Shown in pieces: positions 15,965 through 24,091 of a stretch of 64,000 nt of DNA. The notes beneath the pieces were generated by a model. That model searched no databases and was not told the DNA's origin. It was given only the letters and a program-made list of their open reading frames with translations. The position numbers and the translations under genes were made by a program. Origin of the DNA: Catenibacillus scindens (lineage in GTDB: Bacteria > Bacillota > Clostridia > Lachnospirales > Lachnospiraceae); NCBI RefSeq assembly GCF_014202115.1, contig NZ_JACHFW010000003.1:1-64000 (forward strand). The letters run 5' to 3'. Position 1 is the stretch's first letter. The number at the start of each line of letters is the position of its first letter.

Positions 15965-17041
15965 TTATTTTCTGCGCTCCCGCATGGCCATGAAAAACTC
16001 TGTCAGAAGGGAGCCGCAGGAATCTTTTAAAACATCATAAGTGACATGGACTTTATGATTAAAGCCGTCCATAGACAGCATATTTATCACAGAACCGGCA
16101 CAGCCGGCCTTGGGGTTCATGGCTCCAATGACAGCCCGTCCAAGCCTTGCCTGGATCATAGCCCCGGCGCACATGGAACAGGGTTCCAGAGTCACATAGA
16201 GAGTACAGTCTTCCAGGCGCCAGTCCTCCAAAACCTTTGACGTCTTCCCAATGGCGGAAATCTCCGCGTGTCCCAGAGTACTGTGCTTTTTATTTCTCTG
16301 ATTATATCCCCGGCTGATGATCCTCCCGTCCCTGACGATCACGCAGCCAATAGGCACTTCCCCCATGGCCGCCGCCTTTTTCGCCTGTTTTATAGCCTCT
16401 TTCATAAACTTCTGATCCTCTTCCTCAGACACATCCAGAGAAAATACGCCCATACCTTCCAGCTTCTTTTTGGCCAACGCCTGATTTTCAAAATAAATGC
16501 TGTGATAGCCATAGGATTTAGCCGCCTTAACATTTTTCATAGAATCGTCCAAAAATACGCTCTCTTCAGGATGGATGCCGTACTTTTCTTCCAGGGCCGA
16601 AAAAATCCCCCGATCCGGCTTAATTTCTTCCACCTCATAGGAAATAACCTGTCCGTCCACAAGATCCATAAAGGAAAATTTTTTCGACGCGATCTCAAAG
16701 CTGGTTCTGCCAAAATTGGACAAAAGATAGATGTTATACCCGGCAGCTTTTAATTGATAAAGCCACGGCCTGGCATAATCATATTCCCGGCAGATGCCCT
16801 CAATATTTTCAAAAACCGCCATAACTTCCTTTTCATACCCCGGCGCCAGGGCGCGGCAGTTTTCCCAGATCTGCCCGTCGGGAATACGGCTCCGGTCATA
16901 CTCCGGCCACCAGGGTCCCAGAACTGTGGCGTCCGCCACCCGATCAAAGACATCCCCGCAAAATCCAAGCTTCTTAAAAAGTTTCTGCCAGCGAAAGGCC
17001 GCCAGCACATTTCCAATATCAAAAATTATATTTTTAATCAT
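15965..17041 (-). CDS. tadA: HAD hydrolase / tRNA adenosine deaminase fusion, 358 aa
   Basis: Residues 1-205 are a HAD-IA phosphatase: IIFDIGNVLAAF (motif I), YLLSNFGRTSF (motif II), EEIKPDRGIF (Lys), SVFLDDSMKNVKAAKSYGY (motif IV). Residues 207-358 are a complete TadA: FMKEAIKQAKKAA, VPIGCVIV, GHAEISAI (zinc His and catalytic Glu) and LEPCSMCAGAMIQARL (two zinc Cys). TadA makes inosine at tRNA-Arg position 34 and is normally about 150 residues and separate. No stop or second ribosome binding site separates the parts. The start at 17041 follows GGAGG; upstream ATG codons lack one. Confidence 0.92.
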   Translation of the reverse strand: MIKNIIFDIGNVLAAFRWQKLFKKLGFCGDVFDRVADATVLGPWWPEYDRSRIPDGQIWENCRALAPGYEKEVMAVFENIEGICREYDYARPWLYQLKAAGYNIYLLSNFGRTSFEIASKKFSFMDLVDGQVISYEVEEIKPDRGIFSALEEKYGIHPEESVFLDDSMKNVKAAKSYGYHSIYFENQALAKKKLEGMGVFSLDVSEEEDQKFMKEAIKQAKKAAAMGEVPIGCVIVRDGRIISRGYNQRNKKHSTLGHAEISAIGKTSKVLEDWRLEDCTLYVTLEPCSMCAGAMIQARLGRAVIGAMNPKAGCAGSVINMLSMDGFNHKVHVTYDVLKDSCGSLLTEFFMAMRERRK

Positions 17042-17110
17042 GACAACCTCCACAGACATTGCCCTGATCTTCCCGGCCTCATCCCTTCCAGGCCGCAAGC
17101 GCAATGCCAC

Positions 17111-17139
17111 TTGTTTCGACTTTTCTTTTATGATAGAAT
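17111..17139 (+). promoter_or_regulatory. Promoter of the radical SAM activase gene
   Basis: TTGTTT (17111-17116) and TAGAAT (17134-17139) with a 17-bp spacer, about 80 bp before the start codon. Confidence 0.55.
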
Positions 17140-17221
17140 GATTACAGTTATGTTAGGCTGGCAGTACAGCTCCCGCTTTGATCATGCTCCTGCCGGCCAG
17201 AATGAACAAAGGAGGGTTTTT

Positions 17222-17917
17222 ATGGAAATTAAAGGTTTGGCAAAAACCACACTTCTGGATTATCCGGGACATGTCGCCGCCACGATTTTTACCGGCGGGT
17301 GCGATTTTAAATGTCCCTTCTGCCACAATAAATCCCTTGTCATGCATCCGGACCGTCTTCCCTCGATCCCTGTGGAAGAGATCTATGATTTCCTTGAGCG
17401 CCGGAAAGCGGCTCTGGAGGGCATATGCATCACCGGCGGGGAGCCTCTTTTGCAGGATGATCTGTGTGAATTTTTATATAATGTAAAAATGATGGGATAT
17501 AAAGTAAAGATTGACACTAACGGCTACGATCCCACCCATTTGTCCCATATTTTGAAAAATAATCTGGCGGATTATATTGCCATGGATATTAAAAATTCCC
17601 AGGAAAATTACGCCAAAGCTGCCGGAGTCTCCGATCTGGATCTGACCCGCATTAAACTGTCCGTGGATCTTTTAAAGGATTCAGATATCGACTACGAATT
17701 CCGGACCACCGTGGCCAAAGAGCTTCACCAGTGGGAAGATATTGAAGCTATCGGCCAATGGCTGTGCGGCGCCAGAGCTTATTACCTCCAGCCCTACGTG
17801 GAAGGTGATGATGTTATTATGCCAGTTTTTTCCAGTTACAGCAAGAAGGAAATGCTGGAAATGAAGGAAATGCTTTCTCTGTATATTAATTATGTGGATG
17901 TGCGGGGTTTTGCCTAA
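17222..17917 (+). CDS. Anaerobic ribonucleotide reductase-activating protein type radical SAM enzyme, 231 aa
   Basis: Radical SAM protein of the NrdG2 type. The CxxxCxxC cluster motif is CDFKCPFC near residue 26, preceded by KTTLLDYPGHVAATIFTGG, and the SAM-binding ITGGEPLL is near 75. Such proteins install a glycyl radical on anaerobic reductase (NrdD), though the longer NrdG2 class may serve other targets. No nrdD lies in this window, so the partner is unknown. GGAGGG lies 5 bases before the ATG at 17222; the frame is open for 156 codons upstream but that is antisense to the HAD-TadA gene. Confidence 0.9.
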   Translation: MEIKGLAKTTLLDYPGHVAATIFTGGCDFKCPFCHNKSLVMHPDRLPSIPVEEIYDFLERRKAALEGICITGGEPLLQDDLCEFLYNVKMMGYKVKIDTNGYDPTHLSHILKNNLADYIAMDIKNSQENYAKAAGVSDLDLTRIKLSVDLLKDSDIDYEFRTTVAKELHQWEDIEAIGQWLCGARAYYLQPYVEGDDVIMPVFSSYSKKEMLEMKEMLSLYINYVDVRGFA

Positions 17918-17940
17918 AGGCAGGCCGGTTAAAAACTAAA

Positions 17941-18048
17941 AAAGACCATTCTGTAATAAATCAGGACTTAAAGTCAGGATTTCAGCGACAGCTCAGCCAT
18001 CAGGGATGGCGGGCTGAACTGTTGCGAATTTTACAGAATGGTCTTTTT
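17941..18048 (+). terminator. Terminator carrying an inserted palindromic element in its loop
   Basis: Perfect 16-bp arms AAAGACCATTCTGTAA (17941-17956) and TTACAGAATGGTCTTT (18031-18046), the latter followed by TTAT. The stem is separated by 74 bp, most of it repeat copy 8. The tail is short but the flanking A and T runs favour a terminator for the radical SAM gene. Confidence 0.75.
17977..18033. mobile_element. Palindromic MITE-like element nested in a terminator (copy 8)
   Basis: A 41-bp element, 17985-18025, from GCGACAGCTCAGCC to GGCTGAACTGTTGC. The flanking octamers GGATTTCA and GAATTTTA match at 6 of 8 positions, consistent with an older insertion whose duplication has decayed. Confidence 0.7.
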
Positions 18049-18187
18049 ATACTGTGAGCTACTCCGTCCTTTCTTCTGTATGCATAGTCTCCCACTCCGG
18101 TGAGAACCATTTTCGGCATCTTGGCCGATAATTTTTTGGCATAAGCCGCAGAATCGCGGACTATATTGACAGAAAAACGGCAGATGT

Positions 18188-18391
18188 GAAGTTGTCTCTC
18201 CCGGCAGCAGACGAATAGATTACTATACGAAACTCTTTAAGTACAGGACTGCCGGTATCCGGGAATACTGGATCGTTGATCCGGATAAAAACAGGATTCT
18301 TGTCTATAGCTTTGAATCTGAAGATACAGGAGACTACACCTTCTCCGACACTATGAAATCGGGAATTGACCCGGATCTGATTGTGGAGTAA
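18188..18391 (+). pseudogene. Remnant of an Uma2 family (PD-(D/E)XK) endonuclease gene
   Basis: In one frame the sequence reads EVVSPGSRRIDYYTKLFKY then TAGIREYWIVDPDKNRILVY and stops at 18389-18391. This is the second half of an Uma2/DUF820 protein, including the catalytic-core EVVSPxS and GxREYWIVDP motifs. The N-terminal half is missing. The bases just before (encoding ..TADV in another frame) suggest the frame was broken by a small deletion beside the motif. No start codon or ribosome binding site remains. Confidence 0.8.
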
Positions 18392-18402
18392 AGGACCTGT
18401 TC

Positions 18403-18430
18403 TTGATTTATCTTGCAAATGTGGTATAAT
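18403..18430 (+). promoter_or_regulatory. Promoter upstream of the Fic gene
   Basis: TTGATT (18403-18408), 16-bp spacer and TATAAT (18425-18430). The -10 lies inside the first arm of a hairpin. A second TATAAT occurs at 18538-18543 inside a direct repeat of the same local sequence. Confidence 0.55.
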
Positions 18431-18544
18431 AGCCGCAGAGTGGCTATTATACCTGCGCATGAGGCATATTCTGCGGAACCGCAGAATATGCTGCGCATCC
18501 GGGCGGAGCCATACTATGGCCGCGATAGCGGACATGGTATAATA
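18422..18544. repeat. Three-hairpin element bounded by direct repeats TGGTATAATA
   Basis: Direct repeats at 18422-18431 and 18535-18544 bound three consecutive inverted repeats. These are GTATAATAGCC/GGCTATTATAC, CATATTCTGCGG/CCGCAGAATATG, and CATACTATGGCCGC pairing imperfectly with GCGGACATGGTAT. The linker TGCGCATCCGGGCGGAGC (18492-18509) between hairpins 2 and 3 recurs near 40968 and, more diverged, near 45681. Confidence 0.65.
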
Positions 18545-18589
18545 AGTAGGAAAGTAAGCAAGATAACAAGTAGGATGGGAGAATGCTCT

Positions 18590-19582
18590 ATGGATCAATA
18601 CACGCCTCCATTTGAAATCACAAATAAAATGTTGTCCCTTGTCAGCAGCATTTCGGAAAAAATTGGCAATATTGATTATCAAAATAATCTGCAGAGCAAG
18701 CCCCATCTGCGGCGTAACAATAAAATACGTTCCATTCATTCCTCCCTTCGTATTGAGGCCAATTCGCTTTCCTTAAATCAGGTGCGAGATGTGATTGACG
18801 GCCATTTGGTATTAGGCGAACAAAAAGAAATACAAGAGGTCAAGAATGCGTATGAGGCTTATGAGAGAATCAGCACGATAGACCCATATAGCATGAAAGA
18901 TCTAAACGCTTTACACGCTGTTATGACAAAATATCTTGTAACAGAATCAGGTGTATTTCGCAGTGGTGAAGAAGGCGTTTTTAACGGAGATACATGTATT
19001 TTTATGGCACCGCCTGCGCGGCTTGTTCCGGAACTGATGGCACAGCTGTTTGATTGGATGAATAGGGCAAAAGACGATCTGCATCCATTGATACTGTCGG
19101 CTGTTTTTCACTATGAATTTGTTTTTATCCATCCATATTCGGACGGCAACGGCAGAATGGCGAGACTGTGGCACACGGCATTGCTGGCTAAATGGAAGCC
19201 GGTATTTGAATTTATCCCCATTGAAAGTCAGATTGAAAAATTCCAAAATGGATATTATGACGCGATTGCGCAGTGTCATAAACATGGAAATTCAAATGTG
19301 TTTATTGAATTTATGTTGGAACAAATTGATAATGTTTTGGAACAGCTCCTCATTCAGATAAAGGCAAGCGGTGAAATGCTTTCTCCCTATGTAACCAGAA
19401 TGCTTGATCTGATGGAATATAACATTCCTTATTCAGCGAATCAGATCATGGAAAAGCTGCACTTAAAATCCAAAGAAACTTTCCGAAAACATTACATGAA
19501 TCCTGCGCTTGAAATGGGCCTTGTCAAAATGACAATCCCCGACAAGCCAAGCAGTAAAAATCAAAGATATATCAAACAATAA
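18590..19582 (+). CDS. Fic family protein, 330 aa
   Basis: Fic/DOC fold AMP-transferase (or related nucleotidyl transferase) acting on protein hydroxyls. The catalytic motif is HPYSDGNGRMAR near residue 179, a full match to HxFx(D/E)GNGRxxR with Tyr for Phe. An N-terminal inhibitory helix SSLRIEAN near residue 45 fits the (S/T)xxxE(G/N)-type self-blocking motif with Ala-Asn. A C-terminal winged-helix region follows (IPYSANQIMEKLHLKSKETF). The start at 18590 is chosen because family similarity begins there; GGATGGGAG lies upstream. No antitoxin partner is adjacent, consistent with internal inhibition. Confidence 0.93.
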   Translation: MDQYTPPFEITNKMLSLVSSISEKIGNIDYQNNLQSKPHLRRNNKIRSIHSSLRIEANSLSLNQVRDVIDGHLVLGEQKEIQEVKNAYEAYERISTIDPYSMKDLNALHAVMTKYLVTESGVFRSGEEGVFNGDTCIFMAPPARLVPELMAQLFDWMNRAKDDLHPLILSAVFHYEFVFIHPYSDGNGRMARLWHTALLAKWKPVFEFIPIESQIEKFQNGYYDAIAQCHKHGNSNVFIEFMLEQIDNVLEQLLIQIKASGEMLSPYVTRMLDLMEYNIPYSANQIMEKLHLKSKETFRKHYMNPALEMGLVKMTIPDKPSSKNQRYIKQ

Positions 19583-19596
19583 GTTATGATTAAAAA

Positions 19597-19627
19597 CGGG
19601 TTGCAGCAGTGCAGCTCGTTTTTCTTT
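19597..19627 (+). terminator. Terminator after the Fic gene
   Basis: Hairpin CGGGTTGCA/TGCAGCTCG with wobble pairs, then TTTTTCTTT. A second, imperfect AGCCAG...CTGGCT hairpin with a T tract (19643-19690) follows and overlaps the end of the convergent SDR gene. Confidence 0.7.
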
Positions 19628-19684
19628 GCATTACAATAAAGCAGCCAGCCCCACAGACTTGTCTTCGTTGTGGACTGGCTGTTT

Positions 19685-20425
19685 TTATTTTCTCCGGATC
19701 TGATGTTTCTGGGGCCTTAATGTAATATCTGTCACGCTCATGGACTCCGGCACTGACAGCACATACATGACCGCGTCGGCCACCTGTTGGGGGGTGAGGT
19801 AGGACATCTCATCCTCGCCCTGGCAAAAATCCGCGTTTCTGTACAGATTTGTTTTAACCATGTCCGGATGGATGGTGCAGACATGGACGCCGTATTTCCG
19901 GTTTTCATCAAAAAGGCTTGCGGAAAAACTGGAAAGCCCGGCTTTTGTAGCGCCGTAGGCGCAGCCGTGGGGATTTGTCTGCTTTGCCGTAACAGAGGAA
20001 ATATTAATAATATGTCCCCGGTTTTTCTTCAGATCCCTCAAAGCTAACTGAGACAGTACCATGGGAATTTCCAGGTTAACAGTCACCATCTCGTGAATTT
20101 TCGCCGGGTTTAATGTCTCGTGAAGTCCATAATAGGCCGCCCCCGCATTATTGATCAGGCCACAGATATTTTCCCGTTTTAAAAGCCCTCGGATCTGATC
20201 ATAGAAACTTCCGGTATTTTTCATATCTATGATGAGCTTATGAAAGCCATGGGGCCAAATTTCTTCCCCAAAGTCCCGGCCAACTCCGTACACTTTATAG
20301 CCACATTCTAAAAGCCGGCGGGCTATGGCTCTGCCTATACCGGAGGAGGCCCCTGTCAGCACCACAGTTTTGGGATTTTCTGAAAGAGGCGCGCCGGGAA
20401 TACTTTCTCTAAGATTATTTTTCAT
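19685..20425 (-). CDS. Short-chain dehydrogenase/reductase, 246 aa
   Basis: Classical SDR with Rossmann motif TGASSGIGRAIA near residue 24, NNAGAAYYG near 93, the catalytic Ser in INISSVTA, and YxxxK as YGATKAG near 155. It probably uses NAD(P)H; the substrate is unknown. The start at 20425 follows GGAGG at 8-base spacing. It overlaps the SplB-type gene by 11 bp and is the last gene of an overlapping five-gene operon (GNAT, MFS, nucleosidase-like, SPL, SDR). Its link to the SPL protein suggests a role with nucleosides or a radical SAM product, which is inference. Confidence 0.92.
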   Translation of the reverse strand: MKNNLRESIPGAPLSENPKTVVLTGASSGIGRAIARRLLECGYKVYGVGRDFGEEIWPHGFHKLIIDMKNTGSFYDQIRGLLKRENICGLINNAGAAYYGLHETLNPAKIHEMVTVNLEIPMVLSQLALRDLKKNRGHIINISSVTAKQTNPHGCAYGATKAGLSSFSASLFDENRKYGVHVCTIHPDMVKTNLYRNADFCQGEDEMSYLTPQQVADAVMYVLSVPESMSVTDITLRPQKHQIRRK

Positions 20426-21431
20426 TTTTATCGCCTCCATCCCACACAAATATTTTATCCTCATCCACATATACTTTCAGCATCTCCTTCACGGCCCCGG
20501 TCATCCGGGCGGAAAGACTGTGCCCATAGTGATAGACCCCATCCTCCGGAATAAAGGGATACCACAAAAGAGGGCTTGCAGGGCGCTGGCGGCGCATCTT
20601 TTTCAGATAGTCCACAGAGACGCGGAAAACGCCGATACTGGCGTCCATAATGGACACCGGCTGCGCAAACACCTGGCGGATCAGCTCCCCGTAAACCTCC
20701 CTGAAATTTTCCACATAGATCAGCGGGTCAAAACATAGCCGCACCAAAAAACCCTGGTCGGACGCCTGGCGGATCTGGGCGATACGGGTGGCCGCAGACG
20801 CGGTATGACTTTCATATTTTTCAATGATCATTTGCGGGGAAAGGGTCCAGGCAAAGATCACATTGGGCAGGGGAGCCAGATCGCCAAGCAGGCCGAAGGC
20901 TCCGCTTTTTGTCCGGATCTCAATGGTCAGATTCGGACGGTCAGCAGCAAATTCATACCACCGGCGGACAAAACCGGCCACCCCTTCCAGGGCCATCAGA
21001 TCCGTGTCATAGGATACACACAGATACACCGGATGTTTTAAAAGAAGGGCATCCACCTCCTCAAAAATATCCTCAAGATTTACAAACAGCACCACATTTC
21101 CCGACGGATACATACCCTGAAGATAACAGTATTCACAGTCGTAAATACAGTTCATAATACAGGAAGTATAATAAAAATAATGGTTGCCGAAACTCTGGCA
21201 TACCGGTGCCCCAGAATACACCAAACGCCCCTCTTTCCGGGCCAGGACCAGCGCCGGAGACTGCTTCTGGCAGTAAAAGCTCTGATGCTTCCGGTTAAAC
21301 ACATCTTTATAATGGCTGATATAAACTTTCTCACTTAAAGGAAAACGCTCAAGAATCTTCTGGGTTTCCGGATGGTGAAGAACCTGGCGCTCAACGTAAA
21401 TATGAGAAAAAAATTGTCTTTTTATTTCCAT
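20415..21431 (-). CDS. Spore photoproduct lyase family radical SAM protein, 338 aa
   Basis: Radical SAM protein with cluster motif CIYDCEYC near residue 99 (CxxxCxxC), within NHYFYYTSCIMNCIYDCEYC, the hallmark of SplB. SplB repairs 5-thyminyl-5,6-dihydrothymine in spores using a [4Fe-4S] cluster and SAM. I could not verify the second conserved Cys used by SplB as H donor, so a divergent function is possible. GGAGG precedes the ATG. It overlaps its neighbours by about 10 bp on both sides. Location beside a nucleosidase-like gene rather than sporulation genes is notable. Confidence 0.88.
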   Translation of the reverse strand: MEIKRQFFSHIYVERQVLHHPETQKILERFPLSEKVYISHYKDVFNRKHQSFYCQKQSPALVLARKEGRLVYSGAPVCQSFGNHYFYYTSCIMNCIYDCEYCYLQGMYPSGNVVLFVNLEDIFEEVDALLLKHPVYLCVSYDTDLMALEGVAGFVRRWYEFAADRPNLTIEIRTKSGAFGLLGDLAPLPNVIFAWTLSPQMIIEKYESHTASAATRIAQIRQASDQGFLVRLCFDPLIYVENFREVYGELIRQVFAQPVSIMDASIGVFRVSVDYLKKMRRQRPASPLLWYPFIPEDGVYHYGHSLSARMTGAVKEMLKVYVDEDKIFVWDGGDKNEK

Positions 21432-22306
21432 GACCGTTCCTCCAAGGCGCCAAGCCATTTCATCCCTTCTTTTTTAGATCCGCACTCTTTAACGGGATAG
21501 GTTTGGCAAAAGTCTCTGAGAAGAGCCTCAATATCTTTTCCCGACAGTTTCTCATAATATAAAATCTGGCCAAGTTTTTTCTTCATGGCCGCTGTGGCCC
21601 TCAAACACTGAGCTACATGCTCCTGGGCCTGAATTTCACCTGGTGAAAAGACAGCCTTTTTAGGACAAAGCTTTTCAAGGTCAGAGGCGGCGTCAAAAAT
21701 ATCTTGCATCAATTTTTTTGAGCCGCGCCCGCACAGTTCTTTTACTTCTTCGCCGGAACTGGCAGGACGCCTTCCTTCCGTCCCGGCTGCCGGCTGGTCG
21801 TAAACCACTTTAAAAAAGAGCATCTGGTGCTGTTCAAAAAACATCTGGGCCGCCTGATAAATCCCGGAGCCTTCCATATCCGCCAGAGAACAGGGCTGAT
21901 CGTCCATTGTCTTTACTTCCACAGGAAATGTCACAAGACTCTCCTGGGGATAATCTCCGGTCCTAAGAAGCATATCCGGATAAAACCACCGTCTGGTGGC
22001 CGCCTCATAAATACTGTGTACCCGGTAAATGCTTCCCCGGCAGAGGGACCCGGTTCCGGCGCAGATACCAAAATTCACAAAAAGATCCTCAGGGCCGGGA
22101 GGAAACTGACCACAGACATAGGCTGTGGCCACAGCCCCGTTAATAGTCCCCGGCCCTGTAAGAAAAAGAACAATCTCCGGAATTTCCGGCGTCATGCTGC
22201 CTTTAAATAGCTGAACTTTTTCAAAGTCAGCATCTCTTTTCAATTTTAAATATTCAATAAATGGCTGAGCTTCCCAGTACAGAGCAAAAGCCATGTAAAT
22301 CATCAT
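21422..22306 (-). CDS. Nucleoside phosphorylase/MTA-SAH nucleosidase-like protein, 294 aa
   Basis: The N-terminal two thirds resemble the PNP_UDP_1 fold: IVLFLTGPGTINGAVATAYV, NFGICAGTGSLCRGSIYRV (phosphate/ribose loop) and LADMEGSGIYQAA (the MTAN-type D-M-E ribose-binding motif). The C-terminal 100 residues are helical and charged and outside the family core. It probably cleaves or binds a nucleoside. It is coupled by overlap to the SPL radical SAM gene. Two start codons (ATGATG at 22306/22303) are possible. Confidence 0.82.
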   Translation of the reverse strand: MMIYMAFALYWEAQPFIEYLKLKRDADFEKVQLFKGSMTPEIPEIVLFLTGPGTINGAVATAYVCGQFPPGPEDLFVNFGICAGTGSLCRGSIYRVHSIYEAATRRWFYPDMLLRTGDYPQESLVTFPVEVKTMDDQPCSLADMEGSGIYQAAQMFFEQHQMLFFKVVYDQPAAGTEGRRPASSGEEVKELCGRGSKKLMQDIFDAASDLEKLCPKKAVFSPGEIQAQEHVAQCLRATAAMKKKLGQILYYEKLSGKDIEALLRDFCQTYPVKECGSKKEGMKWLGALEERSWK

Positions 22307-22326
22307 ACCACCCCCGGTGAACTAAG

Positions 22327-23523
22327 TTACTCTTTATAATAATACTTCCACCGGCGGTACAAAATCATCCCTCCCAAAAGGATCACTGGAAAGATTACCG
22401 CGGCGAAAATACCAAGTTTTAAATTGCCGCCGAGAACATTGGACACCATGCCTACCAGACTGGGACCGCCGCCGCATCCCAGATCCCCGGCGAGAGCGAA
22501 AAAGGCAAACATAGCTGTGCCGCCCCGGCGAAGGGTCTTGGCACCGATGGAAAAGCAGCCGGGCCACATGATCCCCACAGAAAGGCCGCACAGAGCGCAG
22601 CCTGCCAGTGAAAGAAAGGGCACCGGAGAAAAGGCGGCCAGAAAATAGCTGATGATACAAAGAACACAGCTTAACCGCATAAATTTTTCCAGACGGATGT
22701 GTTCCCCAAATTTTCCGTAAAAAGTCCGGGACAGGCCCATGGCGATGGCAAAGGCGCAGGGGCCTGCCAGATCCCCTACAGTCTTCGAAACGCCCAGACC
22801 CATTTCCGCAAAGGTGGACGCCCACTGGCTCATCCCCTGCTCGCTGGCCCCGGAACAAAGCATCAGCACAAAAAGAAGCCAGAACATCCGGTTCGAGAAC
22901 AATTCTTTAACCGACATTCCCCGGCCGTCCTCCACAAGAACTTTAATAGGGACTGCCAGAAAGTAGAAAAAGTTAAATAAGGGAATGATTGCCCACAAAA
23001 GAGCCAGAACCCGCCAGTGGTCAATACCGGCAACGGCAAAAAACAGGGAGCTTGCCGCCACCACAAACACATGGCCCCAGCAATAAAAAGAGTGGAGAAG
23101 GCTCATGACCGCGTCTTTATGTTCTGTGGGACACGCCTCCACAATAGGGCTTATGAGTACCTCAATGAGACCGCCGCCCACCGCATAACAGACAATGGAC
23201 AGCACAATCCCCACATAGGGATCCGGCATTATATCCGGAAGAAAGGACAGACCGGCCAGGCCGGCCGCGCTGAAAATATGGGCGGCTGCTACACATGGGC
23301 GGTACCCGATCCGGTCGGCGAACCGGGCCGCCAGAAAGTCTACAATAAGCTGCACGCCAAAGTTTAAAGTGACAAGAAAAGTGATCTTATCCAGTGTAAT
23401 GTGATATGTACTCTGAAAAGTGAGGAACAGCAGCGGAACAAAATTGTTGACGATGGCCTGTGTAATATATCCAATGTAGGACGCCAAAATCGTATGGTTA
23501 TAATTATTTCTAATGCCGTTCAT
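22327..23523 (-). CDS. MFS transporter, 398 aa
   Basis: Twelve predicted membrane helices without a signal peptide. The typical first half begins HTILASYIGYITQAIVNNFVPLLFL, the conserved loop 2-3 motif DFLAARFADRIGYRP matches the MFS G-x-L-a-D-r-x-G-r type, and a duplicated second half starts near residue 205. Secondary transporter of unknown substrate; sugar-like permeases of the FucP/NNP type are the nearest guess. The ATG overlaps the upstream GNAT stop. AGGAG is at 8-base spacing. Confidence 0.9.
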   Translation of the reverse strand: MNGIRNNYNHTILASYIGYITQAIVNNFVPLLFLTFQSTYHITLDKITFLVTLNFGVQLIVDFLAARFADRIGYRPCVAAAHIFSAAGLAGLSFLPDIMPDPYVGIVLSIVCYAVGGGLIEVLISPIVEACPTEHKDAVMSLLHSFYCWGHVFVVAASSLFFAVAGIDHWRVLALLWAIIPLFNFFYFLAVPIKVLVEDGRGMSVKELFSNRMFWLLFVLMLCSGASEQGMSQWASTFAEMGLGVSKTVGDLAGPCAFAIAMGLSRTFYGKFGEHIRLEKFMRLSCVLCIISYFLAAFSPVPFLSLAGCALCGLSVGIMWPGCFSIGAKTLRRGGTAMFAFFALAGDLGCGGGPSLVGMVSNVLGGNLKLGIFAAVIFPVILLGGMILYRRWKYYYKE

Positions 23524-24041
23524 CTTTCAAGCTCCTTCTCATAGGCCACCCGCGGCGTCCCATCTTCTACGAAAATCTTTCCGCACCGGACAAAACCATG
23601 TTTTATAAGAAAATGATTCATATTCCAGTTGTCTTCGTGAGTATCCACACGCAGACTGTAAATTTTATTTTTTATGCACAATTTTTCAATATAATCCACA
23701 AAAGCAGCCGCCACCCCCTGGCCTTTTGCGTCATCGGCCACGGCAATGCGGTGAATAACCCCGTAAGGGCCGGCAGTTTTCCACTGCCCTCCATAAATTT
23801 TCCTGTAATTAGGTTCTTCCCTGAGACAGAGGGCGGCCGTCCCTGTAATACGTCCGCCACATTGACAAACATAGCTTTCTTTCCGAGTCATGTCTTGCAA
23901 AAAATCCTCTTTTTCAGGATAACCGTCATTCCACTGACGAATTTTATGTTCTTTCATATAGGCTGCCGCCATGGCAATGATTTCCATAATCCGGGGCAAA
24001 TCCTCCTTTTCTGCCCGGCGGATCTCTAATTGGTTATTCAT
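23520..24041 (-). CDS. GNAT family N-acetyltransferase, 173 aa
   Basis: Acetyl-CoA-dependent acyltransferase. The fold is indicated by EIRRAEKEDLPRIMEI (strand 1/helix 1), IHRIAVADDAKGQGVAAAFVDYIEK (motif A with a Q-G-x-A/G pyrophosphate loop) and LRVDTHEDNWNMNHFLIKHGFVRCG (motif B). The start at 24041 follows GGAGG; an upstream ATG is less likely. It begins 50 bp after potCD and leads the MFS-nucleosidase-SPL-SDR chain. The acceptor is unknown; a polyamine is an attractive guess because of the pot genes. Confidence 0.9.
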   Translation of the reverse strand: MNNQLEIRRAEKEDLPRIMEIIAMAAAYMKEHKIRQWNDGYPEKEDFLQDMTRKESYVCQCGGRITGTAALCLREEPNYRKIYGGQWKTAGPYGVIHRIAVADDAKGQGVAAAFVDYIEKLCIKNKIYSLRVDTHEDNWNMNHFLIKHGFVRCGKIFVEDGTPRVAYEKELER

Positions 24042-24091
24042 AAATCCTCCATAATACTGATCTTTTATCATATTGCCGGTCTTTTAACCTA

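Noticed and set aside
16754-17221. 156-codon N-terminal extension of the radical SAM activase
   Set aside because: It is antisense to the HAD-TadA gene, has no family similarity, and a good ribosome binding site precedes the ATG at 17222.
17222-17917. Pyruvate formate-lyase activating enzyme
   Set aside because: The N-terminus KTTLLDYPGHVAATIF and the overall length fit the NrdG2-type activase, and no glycyl radical enzyme is adjacent; extra ferredoxin-type cysteines of some PFL activases are absent.
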